A stretch of DNA of 64,000 nucleotides, from NCBI GenBank assembly GCA_003457135.1, contig DMSQ01000059.1:23922-87921 (forward strand), read 5' to 3'. Shown in pieces: positions 42,318-51,515 of the stretch (the stretch's first letter is position 1; the number at the start of each line of letters is the position of its first letter). Source of the stretch: Prolixibacteraceae bacterium. Lineage in GTDB: Bacteria > Bacteroidota > Bacteroidia > Bacteroidales > Prolixibacteraceae. Under the pieces are notes generated by a model. That model had not been told where the DNA came from. It was given only the letters and a program-made list of their open reading frames with translations, and searched no databases. The translations under genes were made by a program, and so were the position numbers.

Positions 42318-44945
42318 ATGACTGAAGAACAAATCAATAAAGAAGAAAAGAAGGACGGGATTACCTATTTGTCGGGAATGTACCAGCAATGGTTTTTGGA
42401 TTATGCCTCGTATGTCATACTTGAGCGGGCTGTTCCGTATGTTGAAGATGGGATGAAGCCGGTTCAGCGGAGGATTATGCACGCCATGAACATGATGGAC
42501 GATGGCCGTTTCAATAAAGTCGCCAACATTATCGGGCAGACCATGCAGTACCACCCTCATGGCGACGCATCTATCGGCGATGCGCTTGTACAGCTTGGGC
42601 AAAAGGATTTACTGGTTGACTGTCAGGGAAACTGGGGAAATATTCTTACCGGCGATGGGGCTGCTGCCCCGCGTTACATCGAAGCCCGTTTGTCGAAATT
42701 TGCCCTCGATGTGGTATTTAACCCGAAAACCACCAGATGGAAATTGTCGTACGATGGCCGTAACCGCGAGCCTATTGCGTTGCCTGTTAAATTTCCTCTT
42801 TTGCTGGCTCAGGGAGTTGAAGGGATTGCAGTTGGTTTGGCCTGTAAAATACTTCCGCATAATTTTATTGAATTAATTGATGCCGCAATCAGCTACCTGA
42901 GAGACGAAGATTTCATGCTTTATCCCGATTTTCCGACCGGCGGATCAGGCGATTTTGCCCGTTATAACGATGGAATCCGTGGTTCGTCAATTAAAATTAG
43001 GGCAAAAATCGAAAAGAAAGACAGTAAAACACTTGTAGTTACTGAGGTGCCGTTTGGGAAAACAACCGCCTCGCTCATCGAATCCATCATCAAGGCAAAC
43101 GATAAAGGCAAAATTAAAATCCGGAAAATTGATGACAATACTTCGGATAAGGTAGAGATCATGATTCATCTGGTTCCGGGCATGTCGTCTGATAAAACTA
43201 TTGATGCGCTGTTCGCATTTACCGATTGCGAAGTTTCTATTTCGCCCAACAGTTGTATCATTGAGGATGATAAACCCAAATTCATCGGGGTCAGCGAAAT
43301 CCTGAAGATTAATACGGATCAGACGGTTGCCCTGCTTAAAATGGAACTTGAAATCAGGCGCGGAGAGCTGGAAGAAGCCTGGCATTACTCGTCACTCGAA
43401 AAAATATTCATCGAAGAACGCATCTATAAGGATAAAAAGTTTGAGGATTCGTCCAATATGGATGAAGCCGTGAACCACATTGACCTTCGCCTCGAACCCT
43501 GGAAGCCAAAACTGAAACGCGAAGTGACCAAAGAAGATATCCTGAAACTGATGGAAATCCGGATGGCGCGAATCCTGAAATTCAATACCGACAAGGCCAA
43601 TGACCATTTGCTCGCGATTGAGGCCGAGATTGAAGATATCAACCTCAAAATTGAAAACATCATTTCATACACGATCGAATGGTTCGAAAGATTGAGGACA
43701 AAATATGGTAAAAGTCGCGAGCGTCGGACCGAAATCAGGAATTTTGAGAATATTGTCGCTTCGAAAGTGGTGATTGCAAACGAAAAACTATATGTTGACC
43801 GGGTGGAGGGATTTATGGGCACCAGCCTGAAAAAAGCCGAATATGTTTGTGATTGTTCCGATATGGACGATGTGATTGTATTCCGTAAGGACGGGACTTA
43901 CATTGTTTCCAAAGTTTCGGAGAAGGCATTTATTGGTAAAAACCTCCTGCATATTGCCATTTTCAAGAAAAACGATAACCGGACTATTTACAACATTGTT
44001 TACCGTGATGGCAAAAACGGTTTTGTTTATATGAAACGCATGGCTGTTACCGGTGTTACGCGCGATAAGGAATATGACCTGACTCAGGGAACACCTGGTT
44101 CACGGATTTTGTATTTCAGTGAGAATCCGAATGGCGAGGCCGAAGTTCTTCGGGTCACTCTAAAACCAAAACCACGCATCAAAAAACTGATTTTTGAAAT
44201 TGACTTTAGTGAATTGGCTATCAAAGGACGTTCTTCGATGGGGAATATCCTGACCAAATTTGACATACATAAAATTGCGCTAAAAGAAAAGGGAGTTTCG
44301 ACCTTAGGTGGCCGGAAAATCTGGTTCGACGAAGATGTGTCGAGGTTAAATTCTGACAACCGGGGAAAGTACCTCGGTGAATTTAGCGGTGACGATTTGA
44401 TTTTGGTTATTTATAAATCCGGAGAGTATTTCCTTTCTAACTTCGATTTATCGAATCATTTTGACGATGGTATTCTGCTCATCGAAAAGTTTAATCCTAA
44501 AAAGATACTTTCATCTGTTTATTTTGATGCCGAACAGGGATTTTACTATGTGAAACGCTTTGAACTGGAAGATATCCAAAACCGGAAAATCGGTTTTATC
44601 GGCGAGTTTCCTGAAAATCGTCTGATAAGTTTCACCTGGGATGGACATCCGCGCTTTGAACTTCAGTTTGGGGGTAAAAATGAAGGGCGCGAGCCTGAAA
44701 TTATTGAGGTGGATGAATTTATAGGTGTGAAATCTTTCAAGGCCAAAGGTAAACGGCTTTCAATTTACGAAATCAGTCAGATCAATCAACTCGAACCTGC
44801 TGTTATTGATGAAGAACCTGAAGAACTTCCGGCAGAGGAGAAAAGTAATGAAATTGTAATTCCGGACATTGAAGATTTGCTATTCGGAACCGATAAACCG
44901 GGCGAAAATGAAGAGCCGCCCAACCAAATGACGCTTGAGTTTTAA
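42318..44945 (+). CDS. parC: DNA topoisomerase IV subunit A
   Basis: 875 residues. The breakage-reunion domain has MKPVQRRIMHAM, HPHGDASIGDALV and the catalytic tyrosine Y120 in APRYIEARL, the same number as in E. coli ParC. A coiled-coil gate follows at about 350-480. The C-terminal beta-propeller wraps DNA. An acidic tail (EEPEELPAEEKSNE and after) ends the protein. It forms topoisomerase IV with ParE. The following aroK frame starts about 20 nt after its stop. Confidence 0.95.
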   Translation: MTEEQINKEEKKDGITYLSGMYQQWFLDYASYVILERAVPYVEDGMKPVQRRIMHAMNMMDDGRFNKVANIIGQTMQYHPHGDASIGDALVQLGQKDLLVDCQGNWGNILTGDGAAAPRYIEARLSKFALDVVFNPKTTRWKLSYDGRNREPIALPVKFPLLLAQGVEGIAVGLACKILPHNFIELIDAAISYLRDEDFMLYPDFPTGGSGDFARYNDGIRGSSIKIRAKIEKKDSKTLVVTEVPFGKTTASLIESIIKANDKGKIKIRKIDDNTSDKVEIMIHLVPGMSSDKTIDALFAFTDCEVSISPNSCIIEDDKPKFIGVSEILKINTDQTVALLKMELEIRRGELEEAWHYSSLEKIFIEERIYKDKKFEDSSNMDEAVNHIDLRLEPWKPKLKREVTKEDILKLMEIRMARILKFNTDKANDHLLAIEAEIEDINLKIENIISYTIEWFERLRTKYGKSRERRTEIRNFENIVASKVVIANEKLYVDRVEGFMGTSLKKAEYVCDCSDMDDVIVFRKDGTYIVSKVSEKAFIGKNLLHIAIFKKNDNRTIYNIVYRDGKNGFVYMKRMAVTGVTRDKEYDLTQGTPGSRILYFSENPNGEAEVLRVTLKPKPRIKKLIFEIDFSELAIKGRSSMGNILTKFDIHKIALKEKGVSTLGGRKIWFDEDVSRLNSDNRGKYLGEFSGDDLILVIYKSGEYFLSNFDLSNHFDDGILLIEKFNPKKILSSVYFDAEQGFYYVKRFELEDIQNRKIGFIGEFPENRLISFTWDGHPRFELQFGGKNEGREPEIIEVDEFIGVKSFKAKGKRLSIYEISQINQLEPAVIDEEPEELPAEEKSNEIVIPDIEDLLFGTDKPGENEEPPNQMTLEF

Positions 44946-44964
44946 TGACCTTTTCCCTGAATTT

Positions 44965-45474
44965 ATGAGAATATTCCTGATTGGTTTTATGGGCTGTGGA
45001 AAATCAACGTTGGGACGGGCGTTGGCTGCTTCATTAAACATGACATTTATTGATCTGGATACCTATCTGGAAGAGCGGTATTTCCGTACAATTCCACAGA
45101 TATTCGCTGAAGAAGGAGAGGAGAATTTCAGGCAAAAGGAGAGAAAAATGCTTGAAGAAGTTTCTGCCTTCGATCAGGTGATTGTTGCCACAGGAGGAGG
45201 CGCACCCTGTTTCTTTGACAACATGGACCTGATGAACAATTCGGGATTCTGTATTTTTTTGGATGTTGAAATTGATTCACTCGTATTCAGGCTTATTCAT
45301 GCCAAAACTGAACGCCCGTTAATTAAAGGAAAATCTCCTGAAGAATTGCATCATTTCATTGATGGAATGATGCAAAAAAGAAGACCTTTTTATGAAACAG
45401 CCAGATACATACTGAAAGGAAAAGATATACTTCCGGAGCAGGTCATTGAACTTATCCAATCGGAAATTAAATAG
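44965..45474 (+). CDS. aroK: Shikimate kinase
   Basis: 169 residues from the ATG at 44965; a TTG at 44935 inside parC is less likely. Walker A is GFMGCGKST at 7-15, the shikimate-binding aspartate is in DLDTYLEERY, and the GGGAPC motif follows. The lid arginine lies in KTERPLIKG. The enzyme phosphorylates shikimate at the 3-hydroxyl in aromatic amino acid synthesis. It directly follows parC on the same strand, and an MBL protein gene follows 47 nt later. Confidence 0.93.
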   Translation: MRIFLIGFMGCGKSTLGRALAASLNMTFIDLDTYLEERYFRTIPQIFAEEGEENFRQKERKMLEEVSAFDQVIVATGGGAPCFFDNMDLMNNSGFCIFLDVEIDSLVFRLIHAKTERPLIKGKSPEELHHFIDGMMQKRRPFYETARYILKGKDILPEQVIELIQSEIK

Positions 45475-45521
45475 CCTTTCTTCGTGTTTACCTTTTGCAG
45501 AAAATCAATTAAACTGGTGTT

Positions 45522-46283
45522 ATGATCGAAATTTGTGCATTGGCTTCGGGCAGTAACGGCAATTGCTATTATATCGGTAATGAGCATGACGCTGTGTTGG
45601 TTGATGCTGGCATTTCAGCCAAACGAATCCTTATGCGGATGAATGATGCCGGATTGGATCCCTCGAAAGTCAGGGGTATTTTCATTAGCCATGAGCATGC
45701 CGACCATGTCAGTGGAGTTCGTGTTTTGGTGAAGCGATTAGGCGTTAAAGCCTGGTTTAGTCTCGGAACTTTTGATGCTTTGAGGGAATCGGAACGTCCA
45801 GAAACTTACGGAATTTTTAAACCCGGAAAAGCCTTTCATTTAGGTTCGTTCACCATTCATCCTTTTCTGAAAAATCATGATGCTGCTGAGCCTTGTTCGT
45901 TCAGGATTGAGCACGACGATTGGCATGTAGGAGTTTTCACCGATATTGGTGAAGCCTGCGACACTGTCAGGCATCATTTACGGAAATGCCATGCCCTGTT
46001 TCTCGAAACTAATTACGATGAAAAAATGCTGTGGGAAGGTTCGTATCCATATATATTAAAGCGGAGGGTAGCTTCCGCACATGGTCATTTATCCAATGAT
46101 CAGGCATTTAAACTGATTCGGGAACACGCAGGCCCTGAACTTTTACATGTATTTTTAAGTCACCTTTCCGGAGAAAACAACCGCCCCGAACTCGCAGCTT
46201 CCAGATTTGAATCATTGGCCGACCGGTTTAATGTGAGTTTGACTTCGAGGAATACATTTAGTGGATTTTGCCGTCTGCGGTAA
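45522..46283 (+). CDS. MBL-fold metallohydrolase, WalJ/YycJ-like
   Basis: 253 residues. The metal-binding motif HEHADH is at 57-62, after the ALASGSNGNCYYIG beginning typical of YycJ/WalJ. A later NHDAAEPCSF, the conserved LETNYD and the HGHLSND segment complete the metal sites. YycJ-type proteins are thought to be exonucleases linked to DNA repair or cell-wall regulation in Firmicutes; the Bacteroidota role is less clear. It ends just before the csp terminator region, convergent with csp. Confidence 0.88.
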   Translation: MIEICALASGSNGNCYYIGNEHDAVLVDAGISAKRILMRMNDAGLDPSKVRGIFISHEHADHVSGVRVLVKRLGVKAWFSLGTFDALRESERPETYGIFKPGKAFHLGSFTIHPFLKNHDAAEPCSFRIEHDDWHVGVFTDIGEACDTVRHHLRKCHALFLETNYDEKMLWEGSYPYILKRRVASAHGHLSNDQAFKLIREHAGPELLHVFLSHLSGENNRPELAASRFESLADRFNVSLTSRNTFSGFCRLR

Positions 46284-46315
46284 AAAAGAAAAGCCCTGCA
46301 AAATTTGCAAGGCTT
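46282..46315 (-). terminator. Terminator of the csp gene
   Basis: Hairpin AAGCC.TGCAA / TTGCA.GGCTT at 46291-46315 with one mismatch; on the minus strand it is followed by TTCTTTTTT. It can serve csp and, weakly, the convergent MBL gene. Confidence 0.75.
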
Positions 46316-46346
46316 CAATCTTAAAATCTTAAAAATATTAGACTAT

Positions 46347-46538
46347 TTATGCTAGTTTAACATTTACCGCGTTTAATCCTTTTCTTCCTTCCTGAAGTTC
46401 GTAAGTTACTTCATCATCTTCCCTGATCTGGTCAACCAAACCTGAAACGTGAACGAAGTATTCTTTGTCAGATTCACTGTCTTTAATAAAACCGAATCCT
46501 TTTGATTCGTTGAAAAATTTAACTTTACCTGTTTTCAT
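46347..46538 (-). CDS. Cold-shock domain protein
   Basis: 63-residue single cold-shock domain. RNP1 is GFGFIK at 14-19 and RNP2 is YFVHVS at 27-32. It binds single-stranded RNA and DNA and acts as an RNA chaperone. It ends 31 nt before its terminator and begins 24 nt after the predicted transcription start. Its length is typical of Bacteroidota CspA paralogues. Confidence 0.95.
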   Translation of the reverse strand: MKTGKVKFFNESKGFGFIKDSESDKEYFVHVSGLVDQIREDDEVTYELQEGRKGLNAVNVKLA

Positions 46539-46569
46539 AATAATTAATAAAAAAATTGAAATATTGCTG

Positions 46570-46577
46570 CAAATATA
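46570..46577 (-). promoter_or_regulatory. Promoter of csp
   Basis: TATATTTG on the minus strand matches TAnnTTTG. A TTTG on the minus strand at 46592-46595 could be the -33 element, but with a short spacer of 14 nt. Confidence 0.55.
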
Positions 46578-46642
46578 GTCAAATTCGAATGCAAACTTTA
46601 AAATGGGTTAAAATATTGCTGATTTTGAGTAAAATAATGGAT

Positions 46643-47959
46643 TTAGTTGTTTAGCAGATTGTTGCTCAAGGCCTGAAGGGTTTGTTTTTTGAGCTCAGTT
46701 TTTACCAGTACCGAAATGTTGTGGCGGCTTCCTCCATACGAAATCATACGGATTGGGATTTCTTTGAGAGCTGAAAATACATTAGCGGCAAAACCAGTTT
46801 CTTCGGCAATCAGATCGCCAACTATACAGGCAATAGTCAATTCATAGTCCACTTCCACTTCGCCGTATTCTTTCAGTTCCGAAACAATTTCATTGAGATG
46901 TTTGGTGTTGTCAATAGTCAACGAAACTGCGACTTCAGAAGTTGAAATCATATCAATCGGGGTCTTGAAAAATTCAAATATCTCGAATATGTTTTTCAAG
47001 AAACCGTAAGCGTTTAGCATGCGGTAGGAGCGTATTTTGATAGCTGTGATACCATCTTTGGCCGCTACCGCCTTAATTCCCTGTCCGGCAGATTCTGATG
47101 TAATTAATGTTCCCGGGTCACCTGGATTCATGGTATTTTTCAAACGAACTGGTATATTTTGTAGTTTGGCCGGAAGTACAGTCTGCGGGTGCAGGATTTT
47201 TGCCCCGAAATAAGCCAGCTCGGCAGCTTCGTCGAACGAAAGCTGATCAATCTTTTTGGTATTTTCAACATACCGCGGGTCGTTGTTGTGGAAGCCGTCA
47301 ATGTCGGTCCAGATTTCAACTTCTTCCGAATCAATAGCTGCGCCAATCAAAGTGGCGGTGTAATCGCTTCCCCCGCGTTGCAGGTTATCTATATTTCCTT
47401 CGGCATTGAGGCAAATAAATCCCTGGGTGATATAGTAATCGGCGCTTCCTGAATCCTGAAGCGCTTTGGCAATATTCTCGCGGATGAAATTTGAATCGGC
47501 AGCTTTATCGCTGTCAATTTTCATAAAATCGAGGGCCGGAAGATAAACCGTTTGGTATCCGTTTTCGAGCATCAGTTCGGTAAAAAGCGCAGTCGAGAGC
47601 AATTCGCCCTGAGCGATAATAGTGTTTTCTCCCACTTCGTTGAACTCTCCTGAAGTCAATGATTTGATCGTCTGGAAAATACCGGAAACTATTGCTTTCC
47701 CTTTTTCTTTTTTCTCTTTGGTAGAATATAAATCGTTGACTACTTTATTGTACTTCTGTTCCAGTTGACTGATGACTTGCCTGGCCGAGTCCTTGTTCTT
47801 TTTCTGAAGGTAGTTGGCAATTTCGACCAGTGAGTTGGTCGTACCCGACATGGCCGACAAAACAACTAATTTTTGATTTCCATCGGTAATCAACTGCATT
47901 ACAGCGCGCATGTTTTCTACCGATCCTACGGAGGTTCCTCCAAATTTTAATACTTTCAT
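46643..47959 (-). CDS. lysC: Aspartate kinase (monofunctional)
   Basis: 438 residues. KFGGTSV at 5-11 is the kinase signature. VLSAMSGTTNSL, GRGGSDYTATLIGAA (as RGGSDYTATLIGAA here) and the ADIYTDVDG-like EIWTDIDGFHNNDPR follow. Two ACT domains occupy the last 130 residues. The enzyme makes aspartyl phosphate for lysine, threonine, methionine and diaminopimelate. No homoserine dehydrogenase is fused, unlike ThrA. It is a single gene on the minus strand; CATCTTTG at 48009-48016 is a one-mismatch -7 element. Confidence 0.93.
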   Translation of the reverse strand: MKVLKFGGTSVGSVENMRAVMQLITDGNQKLVVLSAMSGTTNSLVEIANYLQKKNKDSARQVISQLEQKYNKVVNDLYSTKEKKEKGKAIVSGIFQTIKSLTSGEFNEVGENTIIAQGELLSTALFTELMLENGYQTVYLPALDFMKIDSDKAADSNFIRENIAKALQDSGSADYYITQGFICLNAEGNIDNLQRGGSDYTATLIGAAIDSEEVEIWTDIDGFHNNDPRYVENTKKIDQLSFDEAAELAYFGAKILHPQTVLPAKLQNIPVRLKNTMNPGDPGTLITSESAGQGIKAVAAKDGITAIKIRSYRMLNAYGFLKNIFEIFEFFKTPIDMISTSEVAVSLTIDNTKHLNEIVSELKEYGEVEVDYELTIACIVGDLIAEETGFAANVFSALKEIPIRMISYGGSRHNISVLVKTELKKQTLQALSNNLLNN

Positions 47960-48356
47960 GATAAAAACTCTTAATTTAAAAGGAGTTAGGTAATAATTAT
48001 AAGTGTGGCAAAGATGGAAATTATTTTTGAAATCATAGTTTGGATTTTGAACCTGGAATTAAAAATTGGGTATTATTTAAGATTTCGTCTTTTAAAATGG
48101 TTTTGTTACTGCGAATTGCTTGATCCCTGTTGATTTAGATTTTCAGACGACAGTTCCCAAACCAAACTGCTAACCGGCCGCAGCTATTGCGAGCAGGTGA
48201 GGGGGTTGATGGAGATTTAGGACATACGCCTGAGTTATAAATGTGCTGCTGGGAATATTTCTTTCCTTTGATACAGAATTGATTTTAAATGCGATTTTAA
48301 AAATTTTCCAACTTTTAGAATTATATTTCACTCCTTAATATTTAAACCTGAATACT
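47960..48356. other. Gene-free spacer of 397 nt
   Basis: Only a weak lysC promoter (48009-48016, minus) is visible, plus a GC-richer patch at 48150-48225 without stable structure. No tRNA, riboswitch or reading frame could be supported. Confidence 0.5.
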
Positions 48357-49142
48357 ATGAAATCTTCAATTATTAATTTGTCAGTTTTCTTTTTGATTTT
48401 TTCGGGACTAGCTCTTTCCATAGAAGCTTCCGGACAAACAGGTGTCGGAGTGAAAGCGCCTAAAGGGGCAGTTGTTTACTTTGACGGAACTTCTGAAATG
48501 TTGCACAAATACTGGGAATATTGGGAAGGTCCACGATTTTCGGCCGCGATGCCAATAAAATGGGAGATTGTAGCAGATCCATCAGGTACAGGTTCGGCTG
48601 TCAGCAGCGATGATCCTGCCGGAGCTGGGGGAAAATACGGAGCAGCAGATATCGTCACTAAACAAAAATTTCGTGATTTCCGATTGCATGTCGAATTCCT
48701 TGTATCGGCTAAAGGTGGTAACAGTGGAGTTTACCTCCAGAATAGATACGAAATGCAAATTCTCGATGGAGATTCAACTGCTCATGGAATGGCGGCAGTT
48801 ATCAACGAAGAAGCATCGCCTTATTCAGCCTACAACGGAACTGGAAAATGGAATGCCTATGATATTGTTTTCAGGGCTGCACGTTTTAAAGAGGGCAAAC
48901 GGATAGAGAACCCAATAGTAACCATGTATTTTAACGGCAAAAAAGTGCATACAAATAAATCGATAAGCCAGGTATGGGGTGGTCCTAATTCCGGAATTGA
49001 CGGTGGTAACGATGGTGGAAAAGGAATAACTGATACTCAGGGTGGAATTAAATTGCAGGCTGAAGGACATAAAGTACTTTTCCGCAACATCTGGGTAAAA
49101 GAGTTAACATTAAAAAAGGCTGATACTGATGTGAAATTTTAA
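48357..49142 (+). CDS. Exported DUF1080 (3-keto-disaccharide hydrolase-like) protein
   Basis: 261 residues. Signal peptide to about IEASGQ, then a single DUF1080 domain with a concanavalin-like fold. The family pattern includes FRDFRLHVEFLV, GGNSGVYLQNRYEMQILDG and the terminal LQAEGHKVLFRNIWVKEL. Recent work on DUF1080 ties some members to 3-keto-glycoside hydrolysis; others are called GH16-like. It is periplasmic or surface-exposed. It stands alone before the leucine operon and is related to the first domain of 17441-18916. Confidence 0.85.
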   Translation: MKSSIINLSVFFLIFSGLALSIEASGQTGVGVKAPKGAVVYFDGTSEMLHKYWEYWEGPRFSAAMPIKWEIVADPSGTGSAVSSDDPAGAGGKYGAADIVTKQKFRDFRLHVEFLVSAKGGNSGVYLQNRYEMQILDGDSTAHGMAAVINEEASPYSAYNGTGKWNAYDIVFRAARFKEGKRIENPIVTMYFNGKKVHTNKSISQVWGGPNSGIDGGNDGGKGITDTQGGIKLQAEGHKVLFRNIWVKELTLKKADTDVKF

Positions 49143-49365
49143 TTGGTCTTGCAGGATTCAAGGAATATATCCTTTAAAAGCATTTCTTCCAATTAAAAGG
49201 ATTCCATCATGAAAAATTCTGAGCTCTATGAACAATAATCCGAAAATCTTGTTCTGCTATTTAAAGTTAAATAACCTACGGACAATAATTTAAAGACAAT
49301 CTTATCTTTATCTTACCAATCCGAATAAAAAAGTCTGTTTTGTTTTCATTTAAAAAAAATAGTTC

Positions 49366-49373
49366 CATATTTG
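49366..49373 (+). promoter_or_regulatory. leu leader: Promoter of the leu leader
   Basis: CATATTTG differs from TAnnTTTG at one base and is followed by C. Transcription from about 49380 leaves about 11 nt before the leader-peptide ATG at 49391. A TTTG lies upstream at 49339-49342, a few bases farther than ideal. Confidence 0.45.
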
Positions 49374-49390
49374 CATCAAATTATTCATAA

Positions 49391-49462
49391 ATGACACGTT
49401 TTGCTAACATTTCCCTAATCGGTCTCATTATCGGTATTCTCCTTATCTGGATGCACGATTGA
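49391..49462 (+). CDS. Leucine/isoleucine leader peptide
   Basis: 23-codon peptide ending WMHD. Residues 7-19 are rich in branched-chain amino acids: four Leu codons (9, 12, 17, 18) and six Ile codons (7, 10, 13, 14, 16, 19), ten of 23 in all, with no Val. It lies just upstream of a terminator/antiterminator pair and the leuA operon. Its translation should sense charged tRNA-Leu and tRNA-Ile: stalling in the run would favour antitermination. A short hydrophobic membrane peptide is an alternative, but the fit of position, codons and RNA structure favours attenuation. Confidence 0.75.
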   Translation: MTRFANISLIGLIIGILLIWMHD

Positions 49463-49530
49463 GAATGTATGGGTAAAACTATAAAGAGCTTTTAAAGGCC
49501 ATTCTCAAAACAGGGGATGGCCTTTTTTTT
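49459..49530 (+). promoter_or_regulatory. Leucine operon attenuator (antiterminator and terminator)
   Basis: The terminator stem AAAGGCCAT / ATGGCCTTT (49494-49502 with 49517-49525), extended by four more pairs that include G-U, is followed by TTTTT to 49530. The competing antiterminator is TTGAGAATG (49459-49467) pairing perfectly with CATTCTCAA (49500-49508), which takes the upstream arm of the terminator. The 5' antiterminator arm overlaps the leader stop codon TGA (49460-49462). A ribosome finishing the peptide covers it and lets the terminator form; a ribosome stalled in the Leu/Ile run leaves it free. Confidence 0.82.
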
Positions 49531-49652
49531 AGGATAACAAATATCCAATATCGAATTTTAAATACCGAATATCCAAATCTGAAAAACGAAACCCGGAACA
49601 CGAAACCCGGAACACAACAAAAAGAAAATATATAAACTAAATATCAAATCAG

Positions 49653-51173
49653 ATGAGCGACAGATTGTACATTTTCGACACCACTTTGCGAGACGGCGAA
49701 CAAGTCCCCGGGTGTCAGTTGAACACCGTTGAGAAAATCGAAGTTGCGCGTGCTCTGGAAGAATTAGGCGTTGATGTCATCGAAGCAGGTTTTCCGATTT
49801 CGAGTCCGGGCGATTTCAATTCGGTAGTAGAAATATCAAAAGCGGTTACCTGGCCAACGATATGTGCCCTCACCCGCGCAGTCGAAAAAGATATTGACGT
49901 TGCTGCCGAAGCACTCAAATTTGCCAAGAAAGGCCGCATCCACACCGGTATCGGGACATCATTTTATCACATTTACAATAAACTGAATTCCAATCCGGAA
50001 GAAATCATTGAACGTGCCATCGCTGCCGTGAAATATGCCAAACGGTATGTTGAGGATGTTGAATTCTACGCTGAAGATGCCGGCCGAACCGAAAATGAAT
50101 ACCTGGCCCGTGTGGTTGAAGCAGTTATCAAAGCCGGAGCGACAGTAGTAAATATTCCGGATACAACCGGTTATACCCTTCCAATTGAATTCGGAGCTAA
50201 AATCAAATACCTGTTCGACCATGTACCGAATATTCACAAGGCAGTTATTTCGACCCATTGCCATAACGATTTAGGAATGGCTACGGCAAACACCATCGCC
50301 GGAATTATGAACGGGGCCCGTCAGGCTGAAGTGACCATCAACGGGATCGGCGAACGCGCCGGAAACACTTCGCTCGAGGAGGTGGTGATGATCCTTAAAA
50401 GCCGGTATGCCATTTTGAATATCGATACCAATGTCAATACTAAAAATATTTACAAGACCAGCCGTTTGGTTTCGAACCTGATGAATATGCCGGTTCAGCC
50501 GAATAAAGCCATCGTGGGCCGTAACGCTTTCGCACATTCTTCCGGAATCCATCAGGACGGTGTGCTGAAAAACCGCGAAAATTACGAAATCATGAACCCG
50601 ACCGATGTGGGCATTAACGAATCGAGCATCGTGCTGACAGCCCGCAGCGGACGTGCAGCTTTGAGGCACCGTTTGGAATTGATGGGGTTCGAACTGGATA
50701 AGGAAAAATTGGACGACGTGTACGAAAAATTCCTGAAACTTGCTGATAAGAAAAAGGACATCAAAGACGATGATGTGGCAGCCCTTTTGGGTGATGTGGT
50801 ACAGAAAGAACGCCGTGTGAAACTGGATTTCCTTCAGGTAGTTGCCGGAAAAGGATTAGTCCCGATGGCCAATGTCCGTTTGAGTATAGCCGGTGAAATT
50901 CTGGATGCCACTTCTTCAGGAAATGGCCCGGTTGATGCAGCCCTGAAAGCCGTTAAAAAAATCATTCACCGTAAAGTTGTTTTGGAAGAATTTCTGATTC
51001 AGGCTATTACCCGCGGAAGCGACGATTTGGGGAAAGTTCACATGCAGGTGAAACACGAAGAAGGTATTTACCACGGTTTCGGCGCCAATACCGATATCAT
51101 TACCGCTTCGGTCGAAGCTTTCCTCGATGCGATCAATAAAATTCCGGGAGGCGTAAAAGCCAAGGCGGATTAG
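49653..51173 (+). CDS. leuA: 2-isopropylmalate synthase
   Basis: 506 residues. An N-terminal HMGL-like TIM barrel has FDTTLRDGEQVPGCQLN, EAGFPISSPGDFN, STHCHNDLGMATAN with the metal-binding histidines, and NGIGERAGNTSLEEV. The C-terminal LeuA allosteric domain (about 370-500) is the leucine-feedback part. The enzyme joins acetyl-CoA to 2-ketoisovalerate as the first step of leucine synthesis. It is the first structural gene after the attenuator. LeuC follows after a 342-nt spacer rich in repeats. Confidence 0.94.
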   Translation: MSDRLYIFDTTLRDGEQVPGCQLNTVEKIEVARALEELGVDVIEAGFPISSPGDFNSVVEISKAVTWPTICALTRAVEKDIDVAAEALKFAKKGRIHTGIGTSFYHIYNKLNSNPEEIIERAIAAVKYAKRYVEDVEFYAEDAGRTENEYLARVVEAVIKAGATVVNIPDTTGYTLPIEFGAKIKYLFDHVPNIHKAVISTHCHNDLGMATANTIAGIMNGARQAEVTINGIGERAGNTSLEEVVMILKSRYAILNIDTNVNTKNIYKTSRLVSNLMNMPVQPNKAIVGRNAFAHSSGIHQDGVLKNRENYEIMNPTDVGINESSIVLTARSGRAALRHRLELMGFELDKEKLDDVYEKFLKLADKKKDIKDDDVAALLGDVVQKERRVKLDFLQVVAGKGLVPMANVRLSIAGEILDATSSGNGPVDAALKAVKKIIHRKVVLEEFLIQAITRGSDDLGKVHMQVKHEEGIYHGFGANTDIITASVEAFLDAINKIPGGVKAKAD

Positions 51174-51515
51174 AGAAAAAGTCAGAAGTCGGAAGACAGA
51201 AGACCGAAGAATCGCTGTCGCAGTGGAGAAAGACAAAGACTCAGACGAGGAAGGCACAAATTGTTTTTGAATCCTGAAAGGGTTAAATATCAATAGCCCG
51301 GGGTAAAGTGAGTAACGAACGACACCCCGGGTAAACGAAATGAAACGAAGCACCGTCCACGGTAAATTGTTATTCAATATCAAAATCTACTTTCGGACGG
51401 AATGGAAGAAGCCTTCAGAAATGATGAATTAAAAAATTAATAAAATTCAATATTTGCTTCGCCAACTCCCCTCTCCCTGGGAGAGGGGTTGGGGATGAGG
51501 CTAGAAAGATAACCA
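51174..51515. repeat. Repeat-filled leuA-leuC spacer
   Basis: It contains a CCCGGGGT / ACCCCGGG hairpin (51297-51304 with 51324-51331) preceded by CCTGAAAGGGTTAAATATCA, a wording common in Bacteroidota spacers. A second hairpin CCCCTCTCCC / GGGAGAGGGG (51468-51488) is of the type seen at 6788 and 54108. No gene is present. Confidence 0.6.

Noticed and set aside
47960..48356. Lysine riboswitch or tRNA in the spacer upstream of lysC
   Set aside because: No conserved aptamer helices, T-loop or acceptor-stem pattern could be found.
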